Counted from the first letter of the stretch, positions 9,614 to 18,541 are shown. The stretch: 64,000 bases of DNA from Candidatus Hodarchaeota archaeon (GCA_016839815.1 JAEOTM010000047.1:47620-111619); one strand, 5' to 3'. Notes: a model not told the origin generated them from the sequence alone. Numbers and translations: made by a program.

Positions 9614-9702
9614 ATAATTCTGGAAAGATTTTCTTTAAATTTAATATTGCTAATCAATGAAAGTTCAAAAGATAATCGTAAGATATCATTTTGTGGCCAG
9701 AC

Positions 9703-9717
9703 ACAAATATTTATAAT
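9703..9717 (+). promoter_or_regulatory. TATA-like box upstream of RHH-like gene
   Basis: An A/T stretch reading aaatatttataat lies about 80 bases before the ATG at 9791. Archaeal transcription would start about 25 bases downstream, near 9735-9742, inside the repeat cluster described separately. The divergent UbiA gene starts at 9613, so this is the shared intergenic region. Confidence 0.5.
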
Positions 9718-9750
9718 GTCATACATGTTTATCTTGTCATACCGTCATAC
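9718..9750. repeat. Three direct GTCATAC repeats, putative operator
   Basis: The heptamer GTCATAC occurs exactly three times, at 9718-9724, 9736-9742 and 9744-9750. The repeats begin right after the TATA-like box and cover the expected transcription start, so a bound protein would block transcription. The downstream gene encodes a ribbon-helix-helix-like N-terminus, a fold that binds short direct repeats as tandem dimers, so autoregulation is a reasonable inference. Confidence 0.55.
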
Positions 9751-9769
9751 AAGTCAAAGCGATGACTTG
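9750..9769. repeat. Inverted repeat CAAGTCA-N6-TGACTTG
   Basis: Perfect seven-base arms at 9750-9756 and 9763-9769 with a six-base spacer directly follow the GTCATAC repeats and precede the GGTGA ribosome binding site at 9781. It may be a second operator half or a hairpin in the leader of the mRNA. Confidence 0.5.
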
Positions 9770-9790
9770 AAAAACCGATTGGTGAAAAAA

Positions 9791-10330
9791 ATGTCAGAAT
9801 ACGATGATTGGTCAGATAAGGAAATAAGCGACTTGAAAAAGATGAAAAATGTAACGATACGTGGAATCGACTCGGAAATCTATGATGAATTCTCTTCTTC
9901 CATTAAGTCCCTCAAAATGAACATTGGAGAAGCTATCACGCAGATGATGCAAGATGTAATGGAAGATTTTGGTGAGACATTTCCTAATTTGACCGCTAAA
10001 GGATCACTAGGTAAAATGAGGAAAGATCGCATTTCCATTAATGCTCTTGATACCTTGAGAGTATCCAAGAAGGATTTGGAAGAAGCAGGTGCAGAAATCA
10101 GATTTTCTCACGTAACCAAATTAATCTTTGAACCTGATGTGGATTTAACTACCTTTAACAAGTATGTTCGAGGAATTTCGCATTGTGATTATGTAAAAAT
10201 TCCCGCTTTTCTTCCAAAGCTTGTTTTATTGTCGAAAACTCAGTATTGTGGTAAAGTTGAATCATATCCCGTGGAAGAATCTGCTAAAATGACCGCAAAG
10301 TCGTTTCATGACTCATATGAAGAAGAATAA
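9791..10330 (+). CDS. Ribbon-helix-helix-like protein, paralogue 1
   Basis: About 179 residues from the ATG at 9791, chosen because GGTGAAAAAA directly precedes it and because upstream in-frame starts would place the promoter repeats inside the gene. Residues about 20-60 read NVTIRGIDSEIYDEFSSSIKSLKMNIGEAI, one strand plus two helices as in ribbon-helix-helix DNA-binding proteins. The C-terminal half (from RISINALDTLRVSKKDLEEAG) has regular beta segments and aligns with the C-terminal half of the next gene. It is probably a regulator of its own two-gene operon. I do not recognise the C-terminal domain. Confidence 0.6.
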   Translation: MSEYDDWSDKEISDLKKMKNVTIRGIDSEIYDEFSSSIKSLKMNIGEAITQMMQDVMEDFGETFPNLTAKGSLGKMRKDRISINALDTLRVSKKDLEEAGAEIRFSHVTKLIFEPDVDLTTFNKYVRGISHCDYVKIPAFLPKLVLLSKTQYCGKVESYPVEESAKMTAKSFHDSYEEE

Positions 10331-10350
10331 GAGAAATTCTCCTCAGAGAG

Positions 10351-11085
10351 GTGATTGAAACGACTGTAGAGATTATAAATCCTAGCCAGCTTAAAACTTC
10401 ATTATCACACCAAATATTTAAACTAACTGAGAATCTTAAAGCCGAGAATATCTCGTATGAAGAAATATTAGATCTCTTTCGGAATATCATTAAGGAGAGG
10501 GAGTTTTTAATTTCAGAGATAGATAATTTGAAATCCATCCTACAGACATATGAGTCAGTAATGCAAGTTAAATCTAATCCTTTGGTAATTACTTTATCAG
10601 AAATTGAAGAAAACTTGTACAATGATTTTGAAAGTTTGTCAAGCAAACTTGGTAGAAGTGATGGGGAAATTTTAAACATTTTGATGGAACTTTTTCTTGC
10701 GCGTAATGAGAAATATGCGTTTCCTAAGCTAACTGCGTCTGAACTAGTGGGAAGAGTAAAAGGAACTATTTCAACGGTGAGAATTCGAAATCATCGATTT
10801 TTGAGAATTTCTGACCAAGACCTAGAGAATTTGGATGGAAAGATAGATTTCGATAATATTAAGACCATTATCCTTGATGTTACTCCAGAGAATTTCGTTA
10901 AGTATGTCAATTCAATAAAAAGGTGTGCAGAGGTTCATGTTTCCACCACAATATCGAAGTTGATGGTATATGCGCGAACTAGTGAATGTCAAGAAATACA
11001 CTTCATTCCTCCTCAATCAGAGAATTGTCTGGAATATGCAAAAGAGGCAAATCAGGTTGTAGAAGAATGGAATAGTTACAAATGA
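10351..11085 (+). CDS. Paralogue 2 of the RHH-like protein
   Basis: 244 residues from a GTG start that follows GAGAG, 20 bases after the first paralogue. The C-terminal part (TVRIRNHRFLRISDQDLENLDGKIDF onward) matches the C-terminal half of the upstream protein in order and spacing. Shared features are a leading basic strand, RVSKKDLE versus RISDQDLE, and a later (V/I)xxKL segment. The N-terminal 100 residues contain a predicted coiled coil (KEREFLISEIDNLKSIL) and a helix-rich region (LSSKLGRSDGEILNILMELFLARNEKYAFP) at the place where the paralogue has its RHH-like segment. Function is unknown; co-transcription suggests the two proteins form a heteromer. Confidence 0.6.
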   Translation: MIETTVEIINPSQLKTSLSHQIFKLTENLKAENISYEEILDLFRNIIKEREFLISEIDNLKSILQTYESVMQVKSNPLVITLSEIEENLYNDFESLSSKLGRSDGEILNILMELFLARNEKYAFPKLTASELVGRVKGTISTVRIRNHRFLRISDQDLENLDGKIDFDNIKTIILDVTPENFVKYVNSIKRCAEVHVSTTISKLMVYARTSECQEIHFIPPQSENCLEYAKEANQVVEEWNSYK

Positions 11086-11151
11086 TCTATTTTTCCTTAA
11101 ACCACCTTTACCATCCTGATTTACACTATGTAGGGCCCATATATTATCTGA

Positions 11152-12369
11152 TCAAAATGCTGTCATAATCAAGTAACCTGCAAGTGGTAAAATCAGAAGA
11201 GGGACTATTCCAATTAATAATCTCATTATTGATATTCTCTTCGTATCCATATCTGCGTTGTATTTTTCTAATGGCTTAAATCCTCGTCCAGTCATTTTAT
11301 ATTTGTTGTCGATAAGAATTGTCAGACTTGGTTGCTGGAAGAAAGAAATTCTATCAAATAATACATTTTCAAGTTCCTGAATTAATCCTTCAAATTTAAT
11401 TTGTGCAGCGGATAAATCACTAATAAGAGATTCATGGGGAGTATTTTTTAGTTCATCAAGAGTGATTTCTTTTGCTTCGATTAATTCTTTCAAAGAAGTA
11501 TCAATCTCCACATTACCCCCTTGGTACTTAAATATCCCAGATGCTCTCCAGTATTTGAACTCGTACTTTTGGGCTTGGAATTCTCCAAAATAACCTTCAC
11601 CACCGCAAGAAGAACATTTTTGTTTTCCTGTTCCTTGACATGATGTGCAGGTTCTCTGTCCTGATCCACTACATGATATACATCGTTCTCTTCTCGTTTC
11701 AGATGTCTTCTTAGCATAGTTATATTGAGTTCGTGTTACTGAACCACTACCACCACAACTAGTGCATCGACTCTTTCCAGTAGAACTACACATTGAACAG
11801 TGTGACTTTCCTTGTCCACCACAACGCATACAAGACTGTTTCTTTAACGTACCAGCCACAGGATAGATTTTTGTGCTTTTCTCAAATGTTGTTGGAAAAT
11901 CTACGTTAATAGGTTCTGAAAAAAACTGTTGCTTTTGTGCTTCAGAATAACCCATTTTCTTAGATATGGTAGAAACTTTGTAAAATTCAGCTTCTCCTCT
12001 TGCTTCAAATAATAGTGCTCCTTCATCCGCAGTCCATTTCAAGCTCTTCAGGGGAGGAGTAGATCGTAATAAACCCCTTATTCCTCTCTGATGACTCCAC
12101 CACCAAAAATTAATCAGATCGTCTGTATCTAGAGGTATTTCCGAAGCAGGATGATCGAGAATCTCTGGACGTTTTATGGGACGAATTTTGGCATAAAAAA
12201 GAAATATTACTAAATAGATACCAATAGCTATACCCGAATATATTAACAAATGTGTGTCTATTTGAAAATCTTGGTTGATTACACCGTCATAAAGCCAAAA
12301 CGTAAGCACTCCCTCTAAAATAATTAGGATCGCTCCAAAGAAAATTACAGAATATATTTTTTTCATCAT
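11152..12369 (-). CDS. Membrane protein with DnaJ-type zinc-finger repeats
   Basis: 405 residues. Two N-terminal membrane helices (about 5-27 and 38-60) and one at the C-terminus (about 380-402). Residues about 178-260 hold at least six CxxCxGxG-type repeats (CMRCGGQGKSHC, CSMCSSTGK, CTSCGGSGS, CISCSGSGQ, CTSCQGTGK, CSSCGGEGYFGE), the central cysteine-rich domain of type I DnaJ. There is no J domain (no HPD). The family organises two zinc sites and binds unfolded chains or acts as a thiol exchanger. A membrane-bound holdase or assembly factor is inferred. It stands alone. Confidence 0.7.
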   Translation of the reverse strand: MMKKIYSVIFFGAILIILEGVLTFWLYDGVINQDFQIDTHLLIYSGIAIGIYLVIFLFYAKIRPIKRPEILDHPASEIPLDTDDLINFWWWSHQRGIRGLLRSTPPLKSLKWTADEGALLFEARGEAEFYKVSTISKKMGYSEAQKQQFFSEPINVDFPTTFEKSTKIYPVAGTLKKQSCMRCGGQGKSHCSMCSSTGKSRCTSCGGSGSVTRTQYNYAKKTSETRRERCISCSGSGQRTCTSCQGTGKQKCSSCGGEGYFGEFQAQKYEFKYWRASGIFKYQGGNVEIDTSLKELIEAKEITLDELKNTPHESLISDLSAAQIKFEGLIQELENVLFDRISFFQQPSLTILIDNKYKMTGRGFKPLEKYNADMDTKRISIMRLLIGIVPLLILPLAGYLIMTAF

Positions 12370-12544
12370 TTACAACATCATTGTACGAGAATTTTCATAA
12401 CGTACAATTCCTTTTAGCAGTCAATGAATCTTAAAAAAACTTTCTATGGAAATTCATTGGGTTCTTTAGTTAGAGAATCTACTATTTATCCTTAGTTCAA
12501 AGAAGATTAGTGAAGAATATTCCAAAAATTACCTCCAACTAAAA

Positions 12545-12554
12545 GTATAAAAAT
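12545..12554 (+). promoter_or_regulatory. TATA-like box for bactofilin-like gene
   Basis: gtataaaaat lies about 47-56 bases before the ATG at 12601 in an otherwise A/T-rich intergenic stretch of 216 bases. GGTGAG at 12583-12588 follows as ribosome binding site. Nothing else is seen in this gap. Confidence 0.45.
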
Positions 12555-12600
12555 AAAAATGTAAGAAAATTACATAATCATTTTATTGGTGAGAAAGAAA

Positions 12601-13254
12601 ATGAAATTTGGTCCAACCTCCTTTTCGCATGATACAGAGCTTACTGAACCCATTACCTCTTTTGGTCCTTTAGTTGCTCGTGGAAACCTATATGCTCCTA
12701 AAATTTCAACTAATGGGCCCTGTTCAATTGGTGAAAACTTAGAAATCGGTGAAGCATTAAAAGTGAATGGGCCCCTAGTTATTAAGGGTTCATTTACTTG
12801 TCATAAAGATGCTTCGGCCAAAGTAAATGGTCCTGTTACAATAAATGGCGGAGTAATTGGTGGAAAAATAAAAATAAATGGACCCATGAAGTCACGTTAT
12901 GTAGAAGTTAGCTCTCTTAAGGTAAATGGACCAGTAAACATTACAGAAGATATCATTGCTAAAGATAGTGTTGTACTTGGTGTGGGAAGGTCGAGTAAAA
13001 GTCGAGAGAATCAATCTGTAGAAGTGGGAGGAGTCATTGATGCTCCTCACATTCGGATTACAAATTATTCATCGATGTTTTCACCGGCGAAAATCATCAA
13101 AAAAGTAATCGGATTGAAGGATAAGTTTGAGAGAGTCCTAGTTCTGGAAGACCTCAAATTTAAAGCTAAAACTCTTGAATTAGAGGGAATTGAACTTGAG
13201 AATTGTGATACTTCAGAAGTTGATGAGATAATCAAACTCCATTCTACTAAATAA
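12601..13254 (+). CDS. Bactofilin-like polymer-forming beta-helix protein
   Basis: About 217 residues from the ATG at 12601; the in-frame GTG at 12586 is inside the GGTGAG ribosome binding site and is less likely. The N-terminal 125 residues repeat the element VNGPxxI (LKVNGPLVIKG, AKVNGPVTINGG, IKINGPMKS, LKVNGPVNIT). This matches the spacing of a right-handed beta helix as in bactofilins, which polymerise without nucleotide into filaments. The C-terminal 80 residues are a mixed tail without repeats. It probably forms a cytosolic or membrane-associated scaffold. It stands alone before a UbiA gene. Confidence 0.65.
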   Translation: MKFGPTSFSHDTELTEPITSFGPLVARGNLYAPKISTNGPCSIGENLEIGEALKVNGPLVIKGSFTCHKDASAKVNGPVTINGGVIGGKIKINGPMKSRYVEVSSLKVNGPVNITEDIIAKDSVVLGVGRSSKSRENQSVEVGGVIDAPHIRITNYSSMFSPAKIIKKVIGLKDKFERVLVLEDLKFKAKTLELEGIELENCDTSEVDEIIKLHSTK

Positions 13255-13320
13255 GGGGAAATACTTACCCTGTAGTCTGCAATTACATCCAAATCTTTCG
13301 AAGATTAACCGTAATTCAAT

Positions 13321-14223
13321 GTGGTCCACAACGTGAATACACCGTCCTCGCAAAAAACGTTTTTTCAAATGGTTCGAGGTCTTTTTATCCTAGGTAGACC
13401 AGTAGATGGAATTATAATTGGGTGTACCGCTGTTCTAGGAATGATAGTTGGCTTACACTCTGTTCCGTCTACATTTCAAATAGTTCTCGGAATTTTGTGC
13501 GGTATTTTACTCCTCGCAGGAATGGATACCTTCAATGATTACCTGGATATCGAAATAGATAGTATGTCCAAACCATGGCGACCACTACCAGCTGGAATTG
13601 TAGATCGTCAATTAGCATTACTAGCTGCGATCGTAGAAACCATAAGTGCATTTATTCTAGGTTATATCCTTTTTAACTATCAAGCAATTGTAATTGGTTT
13701 GGTAGCTGTTATCCTGGCGGTTGTATACTCAAAATGGTTAAAACCCATTTTCCTAGCAAAAAATGTTATAGTAGCATTTAGTTTATCCTTAACATTTCTA
13801 GGAGGGGCTTTAGCAGTAAATTCTACCCCAGTGATAGACAATACATTTCTTTTACTACAATCTCTTGTCTTTCTTACAGCGTTTACTTTTGAAATCCACA
13901 AAGATCTAGGAGATCTAGCTGGTGATAAAGATCATGATGTGACAACATTCCCAATTCGATTTGGAATGAGCAATACCGTTTGGTTTATTAACCTCTGTTA
14001 TACCTTAGCATGGTGTATTGCTTTGTTATTCATATTCATTCTTGAAATAGATCTTTTTTATCTTATTATTGTTATGATAACAGCAATATTATTGGCATTA
14101 GTGATGTATTTATTAATTAAAAATCCTGTAAAGTATATCGAATTGACTAGAAGAATCACAACCCTAGTAATGGGATTTATCCTACTTGGTTTAGCTCATA
14201 TCTCATTATTGACTTATTCTTAA
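13321..14223 (+). CDS. UbiA prenyltransferase, probable DGGGP synthase
   Basis: 300 residues from GTG at 13321, or 284 from the ATG at 13369 (MVRGLFILGRPVDG). Nine hydrophobic helices. The first Asp-rich motif is NDYLDIEIDSMSKPWRPLPAG and the second is HKDLGDLAGDKDHDVTTFPIRFG. The KPWRPLPAG ending after the first motif is typical of digeranylgeranylglyceryl phosphate synthase, which adds the second geranylgeranyl chain to GGGP in archaeal membrane lipid synthesis. Other UbiA roles such as quinone or chlorin prenylation share these motifs. It is convergent with the dehydratase gene. Confidence 0.7.
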   Translation: MVHNVNTPSSQKTFFQMVRGLFILGRPVDGIIIGCTAVLGMIVGLHSVPSTFQIVLGILCGILLLAGMDTFNDYLDIEIDSMSKPWRPLPAGIVDRQLALLAAIVETISAFILGYILFNYQAIVIGLVAVILAVVYSKWLKPIFLAKNVIVAFSLSLTFLGGALAVNSTPVIDNTFLLLQSLVFLTAFTFEIHKDLGDLAGDKDHDVTTFPIRFGMSNTVWFINLCYTLAWCIALLFIFILEIDLFYLIIVMITAILLALVMYLLIKNPVKYIELTRRITTLVMGFILLGLAHISLLTYS

Positions 14224-14233
14224 CGTAAATTGC

Positions 14234-15688
14234 TCATTCTTTCTCCTTAATTCCTGACAGAAATTTCACAATAGCTTTTCTGGAATCCACATCATATTGC
14301 TTGAGAATGGCAATATCTTCCATAACAGGAGACCCACCTCCATGAACTCCAGCTACGGCAAATACACCACCTATCGAAGAGCATAATACCTCAGAAATAG
14401 ATCTATAGAGTTTATAGACATCTTTAGCAGGAATATCAGCTTTGCGTTTGATATATTTTTGTAAAAGGGGACCAATCTTCTCTTCATCAAAAAAATCTCT
14501 CTCGAAAGGTAGGGTTGCGGGTAAACCACCTGATAAATCAGCTAGTATATCCATTTCATGATAATAATTCTTCCCAGCATGTTTTCTACCAACATTACAG
14601 AACATTGGGTCAGGAATCATTGTTCCACACTCATCCTTGGTTGCTTTATATGCAGCGGCAATACCACTGGCGTAAACTAATTCAGCAACACTAATCAAAT
14701 CTGCTAGTTTAGATTGGACATGTTTTTTATCTTCAATACCATTGTATTCACTCACAAGGGCAGAATACCCTAATATGATATCTGTTGAGGAAGGTTTACA
14801 TCCTGTATAGCTATGTCGATGGTACAAAGCAAAAAGAAGAGCTAACCAACCACCGAATTGATGTTCACCCTCATAACCTCCTAAAAACACTCGTTCATTA
14901 GGGATAAAAACATCATCAAAAACAACAGTGGTTTCAACATCCCCAAAAAAGCCAGCGGGGTAGGGATCAAACTCTGATTGCCTTTTTGATTCAGCACGTG
15001 TGACAAGATAAACACCTTCCCAGTCGCCCGGGATCGAAAATGCGACAGAATATTCATCCTCTTCAGGAGTGAGAAAACGAGTAGGAGTTACAATGATCTC
15101 TTCTGCAACAGAAGCAGCAGTAATATGGTGTTTAGCTCCTCTAACAACAATTCCATCCTCTCTATGTTCAATTACTCGTAAATAAAGGTCGGGATCAGCC
15201 TGTTGATGTGGTCTTAAGGATCGATCACCTTTAGGATCAGTTTGAGCACAACAACCTACAGTATCATCCTCCTGCCAATGTCTTAACATTGCTAAGAATC
15301 GCTGATTGTAAGGTCTTTCAGTCATCATTTCTGCTCTAGCTGTTATAACTGATAAAGCATTCAATGCATCAACCCCCATACACCTAAATATACATCCACC
15401 CGTGTAATGACAAATTTCTCTGGTCAAATCTTGTTTCTTTAATAAATCATCTACTGATTGATGGATATGTGTGAATCTGTTGATTATTTTATCGGTTAAA
15501 TGAGATTTGGCCACGATTAGATCCTTAAGATTTTTATCATCAACGCAATCAAATGTTTTACAAAGGACATTTATTGCACCTGCCAGTCTTGGATCATCTC
15601 TCCTGACCTGTTCTCCATTAATATAGACATTTGGTTTCATTTTGTATAATTGATCTTTATATTCTTGAGAGGTTTTCACTAGTTCCAC
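14234..15688 (-). CDS. abfD: 4-hydroxybutyryl-CoA dehydratase/vinylacetyl-CoA isomerase
   Basis: 484 residues, the usual length. The four ligands known for the [4Fe-4S] cluster of the Clostridium enzyme (Cys99, Cys103, His292, Cys299) are all present here: C99 and C103 in GGCIFRC, and H290 with C297 in YHRHSYTGC. The FAD-binding acyl-CoA-dehydrogenase-like core includes CCAQTDPKGDR and GAKHHITAAS. The enzyme turns 4-hydroxybutyryl-CoA into crotonyl-CoA, used in 4-aminobutyrate or succinate fermentation or in the 3-hydroxypropionate/4-hydroxybutyrate cycle. No other gene of either route is next to it. The relative 4-hydroxyphenylacetate 3-hydroxylase lacks the cluster ligands. Confidence 0.85.
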   Translation of the reverse strand: MELVKTSQEYKDQLYKMKPNVYINGEQVRRDDPRLAGAINVLCKTFDCVDDKNLKDLIVAKSHLTDKIINRFTHIHQSVDDLLKKQDLTREICHYTGGCIFRCMGVDALNALSVITARAEMMTERPYNQRFLAMLRHWQEDDTVGCCAQTDPKGDRSLRPHQQADPDLYLRVIEHREDGIVVRGAKHHITAASVAEEIIVTPTRFLTPEEDEYSVAFSIPGDWEGVYLVTRAESKRQSEFDPYPAGFFGDVETTVVFDDVFIPNERVFLGGYEGEHQFGGWLALLFALYHRHSYTGCKPSSTDIILGYSALVSEYNGIEDKKHVQSKLADLISVAELVYASGIAAAYKATKDECGTMIPDPMFCNVGRKHAGKNYYHEMDILADLSGGLPATLPFERDFFDEEKIGPLLQKYIKRKADIPAKDVYKLYRSISEVLCSSIGGVFAVAGVHGGGSPVMEDIAILKQYDVDSRKAIVKFLSGIKEKE

Positions 15689-15793
15689 AAGCCATTGTAT
15701 AAATCTACTCTAGTAACCTAGAATTAATATTTTTTAAATCTTCAGGGGGATTTAACAATTGCCAAGATCCAGACTTGTCTAGGTGTGAAATTT

Positions 15794-16141
15794 ATGCAAA
15801 CTATAACGATAATTCTAAATGATGCTCCCTATGGATCTGAAAGATCCTATAATGGACTAAGAACAGCAATAGCCCTACAAAAGAAAGATACTCAAGTGAA
15901 TGTATTTCTAATAGCGGATTCTGTATACTGTGGTCTAGGAGATCAATCAACTCCGGAAGGATATTATAATATTGGACGTATGATCCGGGGTGTAACAACG
16001 AGGGGAAAAATCGGTTCATGTGGTGCATGTATGGATGCTAGAGGTCTTTCTAATCTTCAATTAATCAAAGGAGTACACAGAAGCTCAATGGCTGAATTAG
16101 CAGATTGGGTTCTATCCAGTGATAAAGTTATTACATTTTAA
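15794..16141 (+). CDS. DsrE/F-like small protein
   Basis: 115 residues from the ATG at 15794; GTG at 15785 is possible. MQTITIILNDAPYGSERSYNGLRTAIAL is the first strand and helix of the DsrE/DsrF-like fold. A later GKIGSCGACMDARGL holds a conserved-looking cysteine pair, and STMAELADWVL-like text (SSMAELADWVLSSDKVITF) closes the fold. Family members carry persulfide or modify sulfur on tRNA, and some are electron-transfer partners. It lies alone between two divergent reverse-strand genes, AbfD and the glycyl radical enzyme, and could serve redox or sulfur delivery to either. That link is inference. Confidence 0.7.
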   Translation: MQTITIILNDAPYGSERSYNGLRTAIALQKKDTQVNVFLIADSVYCGLGDQSTPEGYYNIGRMIRGVTTRGKIGSCGACMDARGLSNLQLIKGVHRSSMAELADWVLSSDKVITF

Positions 16142-16164
16142 TCCTAGATGCAAGCAGTTGATTA

Positions 16165-18540
16165 TTAAGTACTCATATGCTCTGTTCGATGGATAATCTC
16201 ATTTTGCAATTCTATACCTAAGTTAACAAAGAGATCACTGTAGCCGGCAACTCTAACAATCAAATTTCTGTACTTTTCAGGATTTTTCTGAGCATCCCGT
16301 AGAGTTTCCACAGATACAACATTAAATTGTATGTGATGACCATCCATCTTAAAATATGAACGTACAAGATGAGCTACTTTCTTTAATGATTTTTCATCAT
16401 CAAGAAATTTAGGGGAAAATTTCTGATTTAGAAGAGTCCCACCTGTTCTTTCATGATCTATTTTCGCTACTGATTTAATCACAGCAGTTGGTCCTTTAAT
16501 ATCAGCACCTTGAACTGGTGAGACCCCTTCGGATAACGGTTCATGAGCTAGTCGTCCATCAGGAAGAGCACCGATCATTCGGCCGAAATATACGTGTACA
16601 GTTGTAGGGAGAAGATTCACGCGATGATGACCACCCTTAGTATTTGGTCTACCATCAATTGCATTCCAATAAATCTCAAAAACCTGTTTCATCACATCAT
16701 CCGCATAATCCTCATCGTTCCCATATTTCGGAGTTTCTGTTAGTAATCTTCTTCTTAATTCTTTAGACTCATTGAAGTTCGTTTTTAAAGCATTTACTAA
16801 CTCTTCCATACTCACATGTTTGTTATCATATACATTATACTTAATTGCTGCAAGTGAATCAGTTATTGAACCTAACCCTACTCCTTGGATATAAGAACTA
16901 TTGTAGCGAGCTCCTCCATCATTATAATCCTTTCCTTTCTGAATACAATCTTTGGTGAGAAGAGACATGAATGGAGCAGGAAGAATTTGGGCCCATAACC
17001 GCTCGATAATGTTGTTACCTTTAATTTTAACATCTATGAAATAATTCATTTGTTTAGTAAAAGCTAGAACTAATTCATTAAATGTAGAAAACTTCGTTGG
17101 GTCACCAGTCTCCAAACCAATTAGTTTTCCGGTATTAGGATCTGTACCGTTGTTTAACGTAATTTCAAGTACTTTAGGAATGTTGAAATATCCTGTAAGG
17201 ATATAGGCTTCTTTTCCAAAGGCTCCTGCTTCTACGCAGCCCGAAGCTCCTCCCGCTCTAGCATCAATAATCGATTTTCCTTGTCGGGTTAGCTCTTGAA
17301 TTATTGTGTCGGTGTTGAAAACAGAGGGTTGTCCGTATCCAGTTTTGATAATATCCAATGCACGCTTCAAGAACCGATCAGGAGACTTCCTACTGATTTG
17401 TACCATTGAACTAGGTTGAAGTAGACGCATCTCTTCGATAACATCAAGCAGGACATACGACAGTTTATTAACTGCATTTGATCCATCGCTCTTCACTCCT
17501 CCAATATTGATTAAACAAAAGTCTGTATAAGTATTACTTTCTTCAGCGGTTACTCCGACCTTAGGAGGTGCGGGTTGATTATTAAATTTAACCCAAAATG
17601 CCTGTAACAATTCTTTAATGAATTCCTCGTTATGGATCCCTTCAGCTAAATCCTTTTTATATAACGGATATAAATTTTGATCAAGTCTTCCTGGATTAAA
17701 TGAATCCCAAGTATTTAACTCTGTAATAACGCCAAGATGTATGAACCAATAGTGTTGAAGTGCTTCCCAGACATTTTGGGGTGCATTAGCTGGAACATTG
17801 GTACAAATTTCTGCAATAGTATTTAACTCTCTTTTTCTTTTAGAATCTGTTTCCTTTTCTGCTAGTTCCTTAGCTTTCTTTGAATAACGTTCTGCAACTA
17901 CAATGAGTGCTTCTGCGGCAATGGACATTGCAGTTAATTCTTCTTTCTTATTCAGAGCTTCAGGATCATTGAAAAAACTACTACTCCCGTTTAATGACTC
18001 GATACTTGCTTTAATTTTCTTCTGAAAATCCTTCATCCCATTGATCCATAGATGGGCTCCTCCTACTGTGTGACCCGGAGCTCTTTGCTCCATAAATTCG
18101 GTGAATATCCCTGCATGATACGATTCGATCCATTCTATATCCATTGCCGAAAATATCTTATCTCTGATCGATCTTCCTTCCCAAAATGGAGAGATTAATT
18201 CCTTTTGAAGCTTCTTTACTTCTTCATCTACTGTAAAACTAATTTTATCACGAGAATTAAGGATTTCAAAATCTTCTTGAGTATGAGTACAGATTTCTGG
18301 ATATGTAGGTGTAGCGGTCGGTTCAGGTCCCCGTTCTCCAACTATTAATTCTCCCTCGTTAATACATATCTTTTTGTTTTCTAAAATGTATTTAAAAGCT
18401 TGAGCTCGAGCTACTGGAACTGATACACGATCTGCAGCTCCACTTTGATAAAATTCCGTAAGTAATTTCGCTCTTTCTATTGATAATGATGGTTGAGCAT
18501 TCACACTCTGTTCTCGAAGTCGTTTTATCCTCTCGTTCAT
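16165..18540 (-). CDS. hypD: Glycyl radical enzyme, probable trans-4-hydroxyproline dehydratase
   Basis: 791 residues from ATG 18540 (a GTG nine bases upstream is less likely because GGTGG is the ribosome binding site). The radical glycine lies in VRVAGYSDLF about 25 residues from the end. The thiyl cysteine and base lie in ASGCVEAGAFGKEAY (C435, E437), the GCVE form found in dehydratases and not in pyruvate formate-lyase (CC). Flanking residues (FNNQPAPPKVG, SNTYTDF, ILTGYF) agree with what I recall of the HypD substrate pocket, including Ser, Asp-Phe and Tyr. HypD converts trans-4-hydroxy-L-proline to pyrroline-5-carboxylate under anoxia. The activase gene lies one base upstream. A related dehydratase is possible. 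Confidence 0.7.
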   Translation of the reverse strand: MNERIKRLREQSVNAQPSLSIERAKLLTEFYQSGAADRVSVPVARAQAFKYILENKKICINEGELIVGERGPEPTATPTYPEICTHTQEDFEILNSRDKISFTVDEEVKKLQKELISPFWEGRSIRDKIFSAMDIEWIESYHAGIFTEFMEQRAPGHTVGGAHLWINGMKDFQKKIKASIESLNGSSSFFNDPEALNKKEELTAMSIAAEALIVVAERYSKKAKELAEKETDSKRKRELNTIAEICTNVPANAPQNVWEALQHYWFIHLGVITELNTWDSFNPGRLDQNLYPLYKKDLAEGIHNEEFIKELLQAFWVKFNNQPAPPKVGVTAEESNTYTDFCLINIGGVKSDGSNAVNKLSYVLLDVIEEMRLLQPSSMVQISRKSPDRFLKRALDIIKTGYGQPSVFNTDTIIQELTRQGKSIIDARAGGASGCVEAGAFGKEAYILTGYFNIPKVLEITLNNGTDPNTGKLIGLETGDPTKFSTFNELVLAFTKQMNYFIDVKIKGNNIIERLWAQILPAPFMSLLTKDCIQKGKDYNDGGARYNSSYIQGVGLGSITDSLAAIKYNVYDNKHVSMEELVNALKTNFNESKELRRRLLTETPKYGNDEDYADDVMKQVFEIYWNAIDGRPNTKGGHHRVNLLPTTVHVYFGRMIGALPDGRLAHEPLSEGVSPVQGADIKGPTAVIKSVAKIDHERTGGTLLNQKFSPKFLDDEKSLKKVAHLVRSYFKMDGHHIQFNVVSVETLRDAQKNPEKYRNLIVRVAGYSDLFVNLGIELQNEIIHRTEHMST

Positions 18541-18541
18541 G

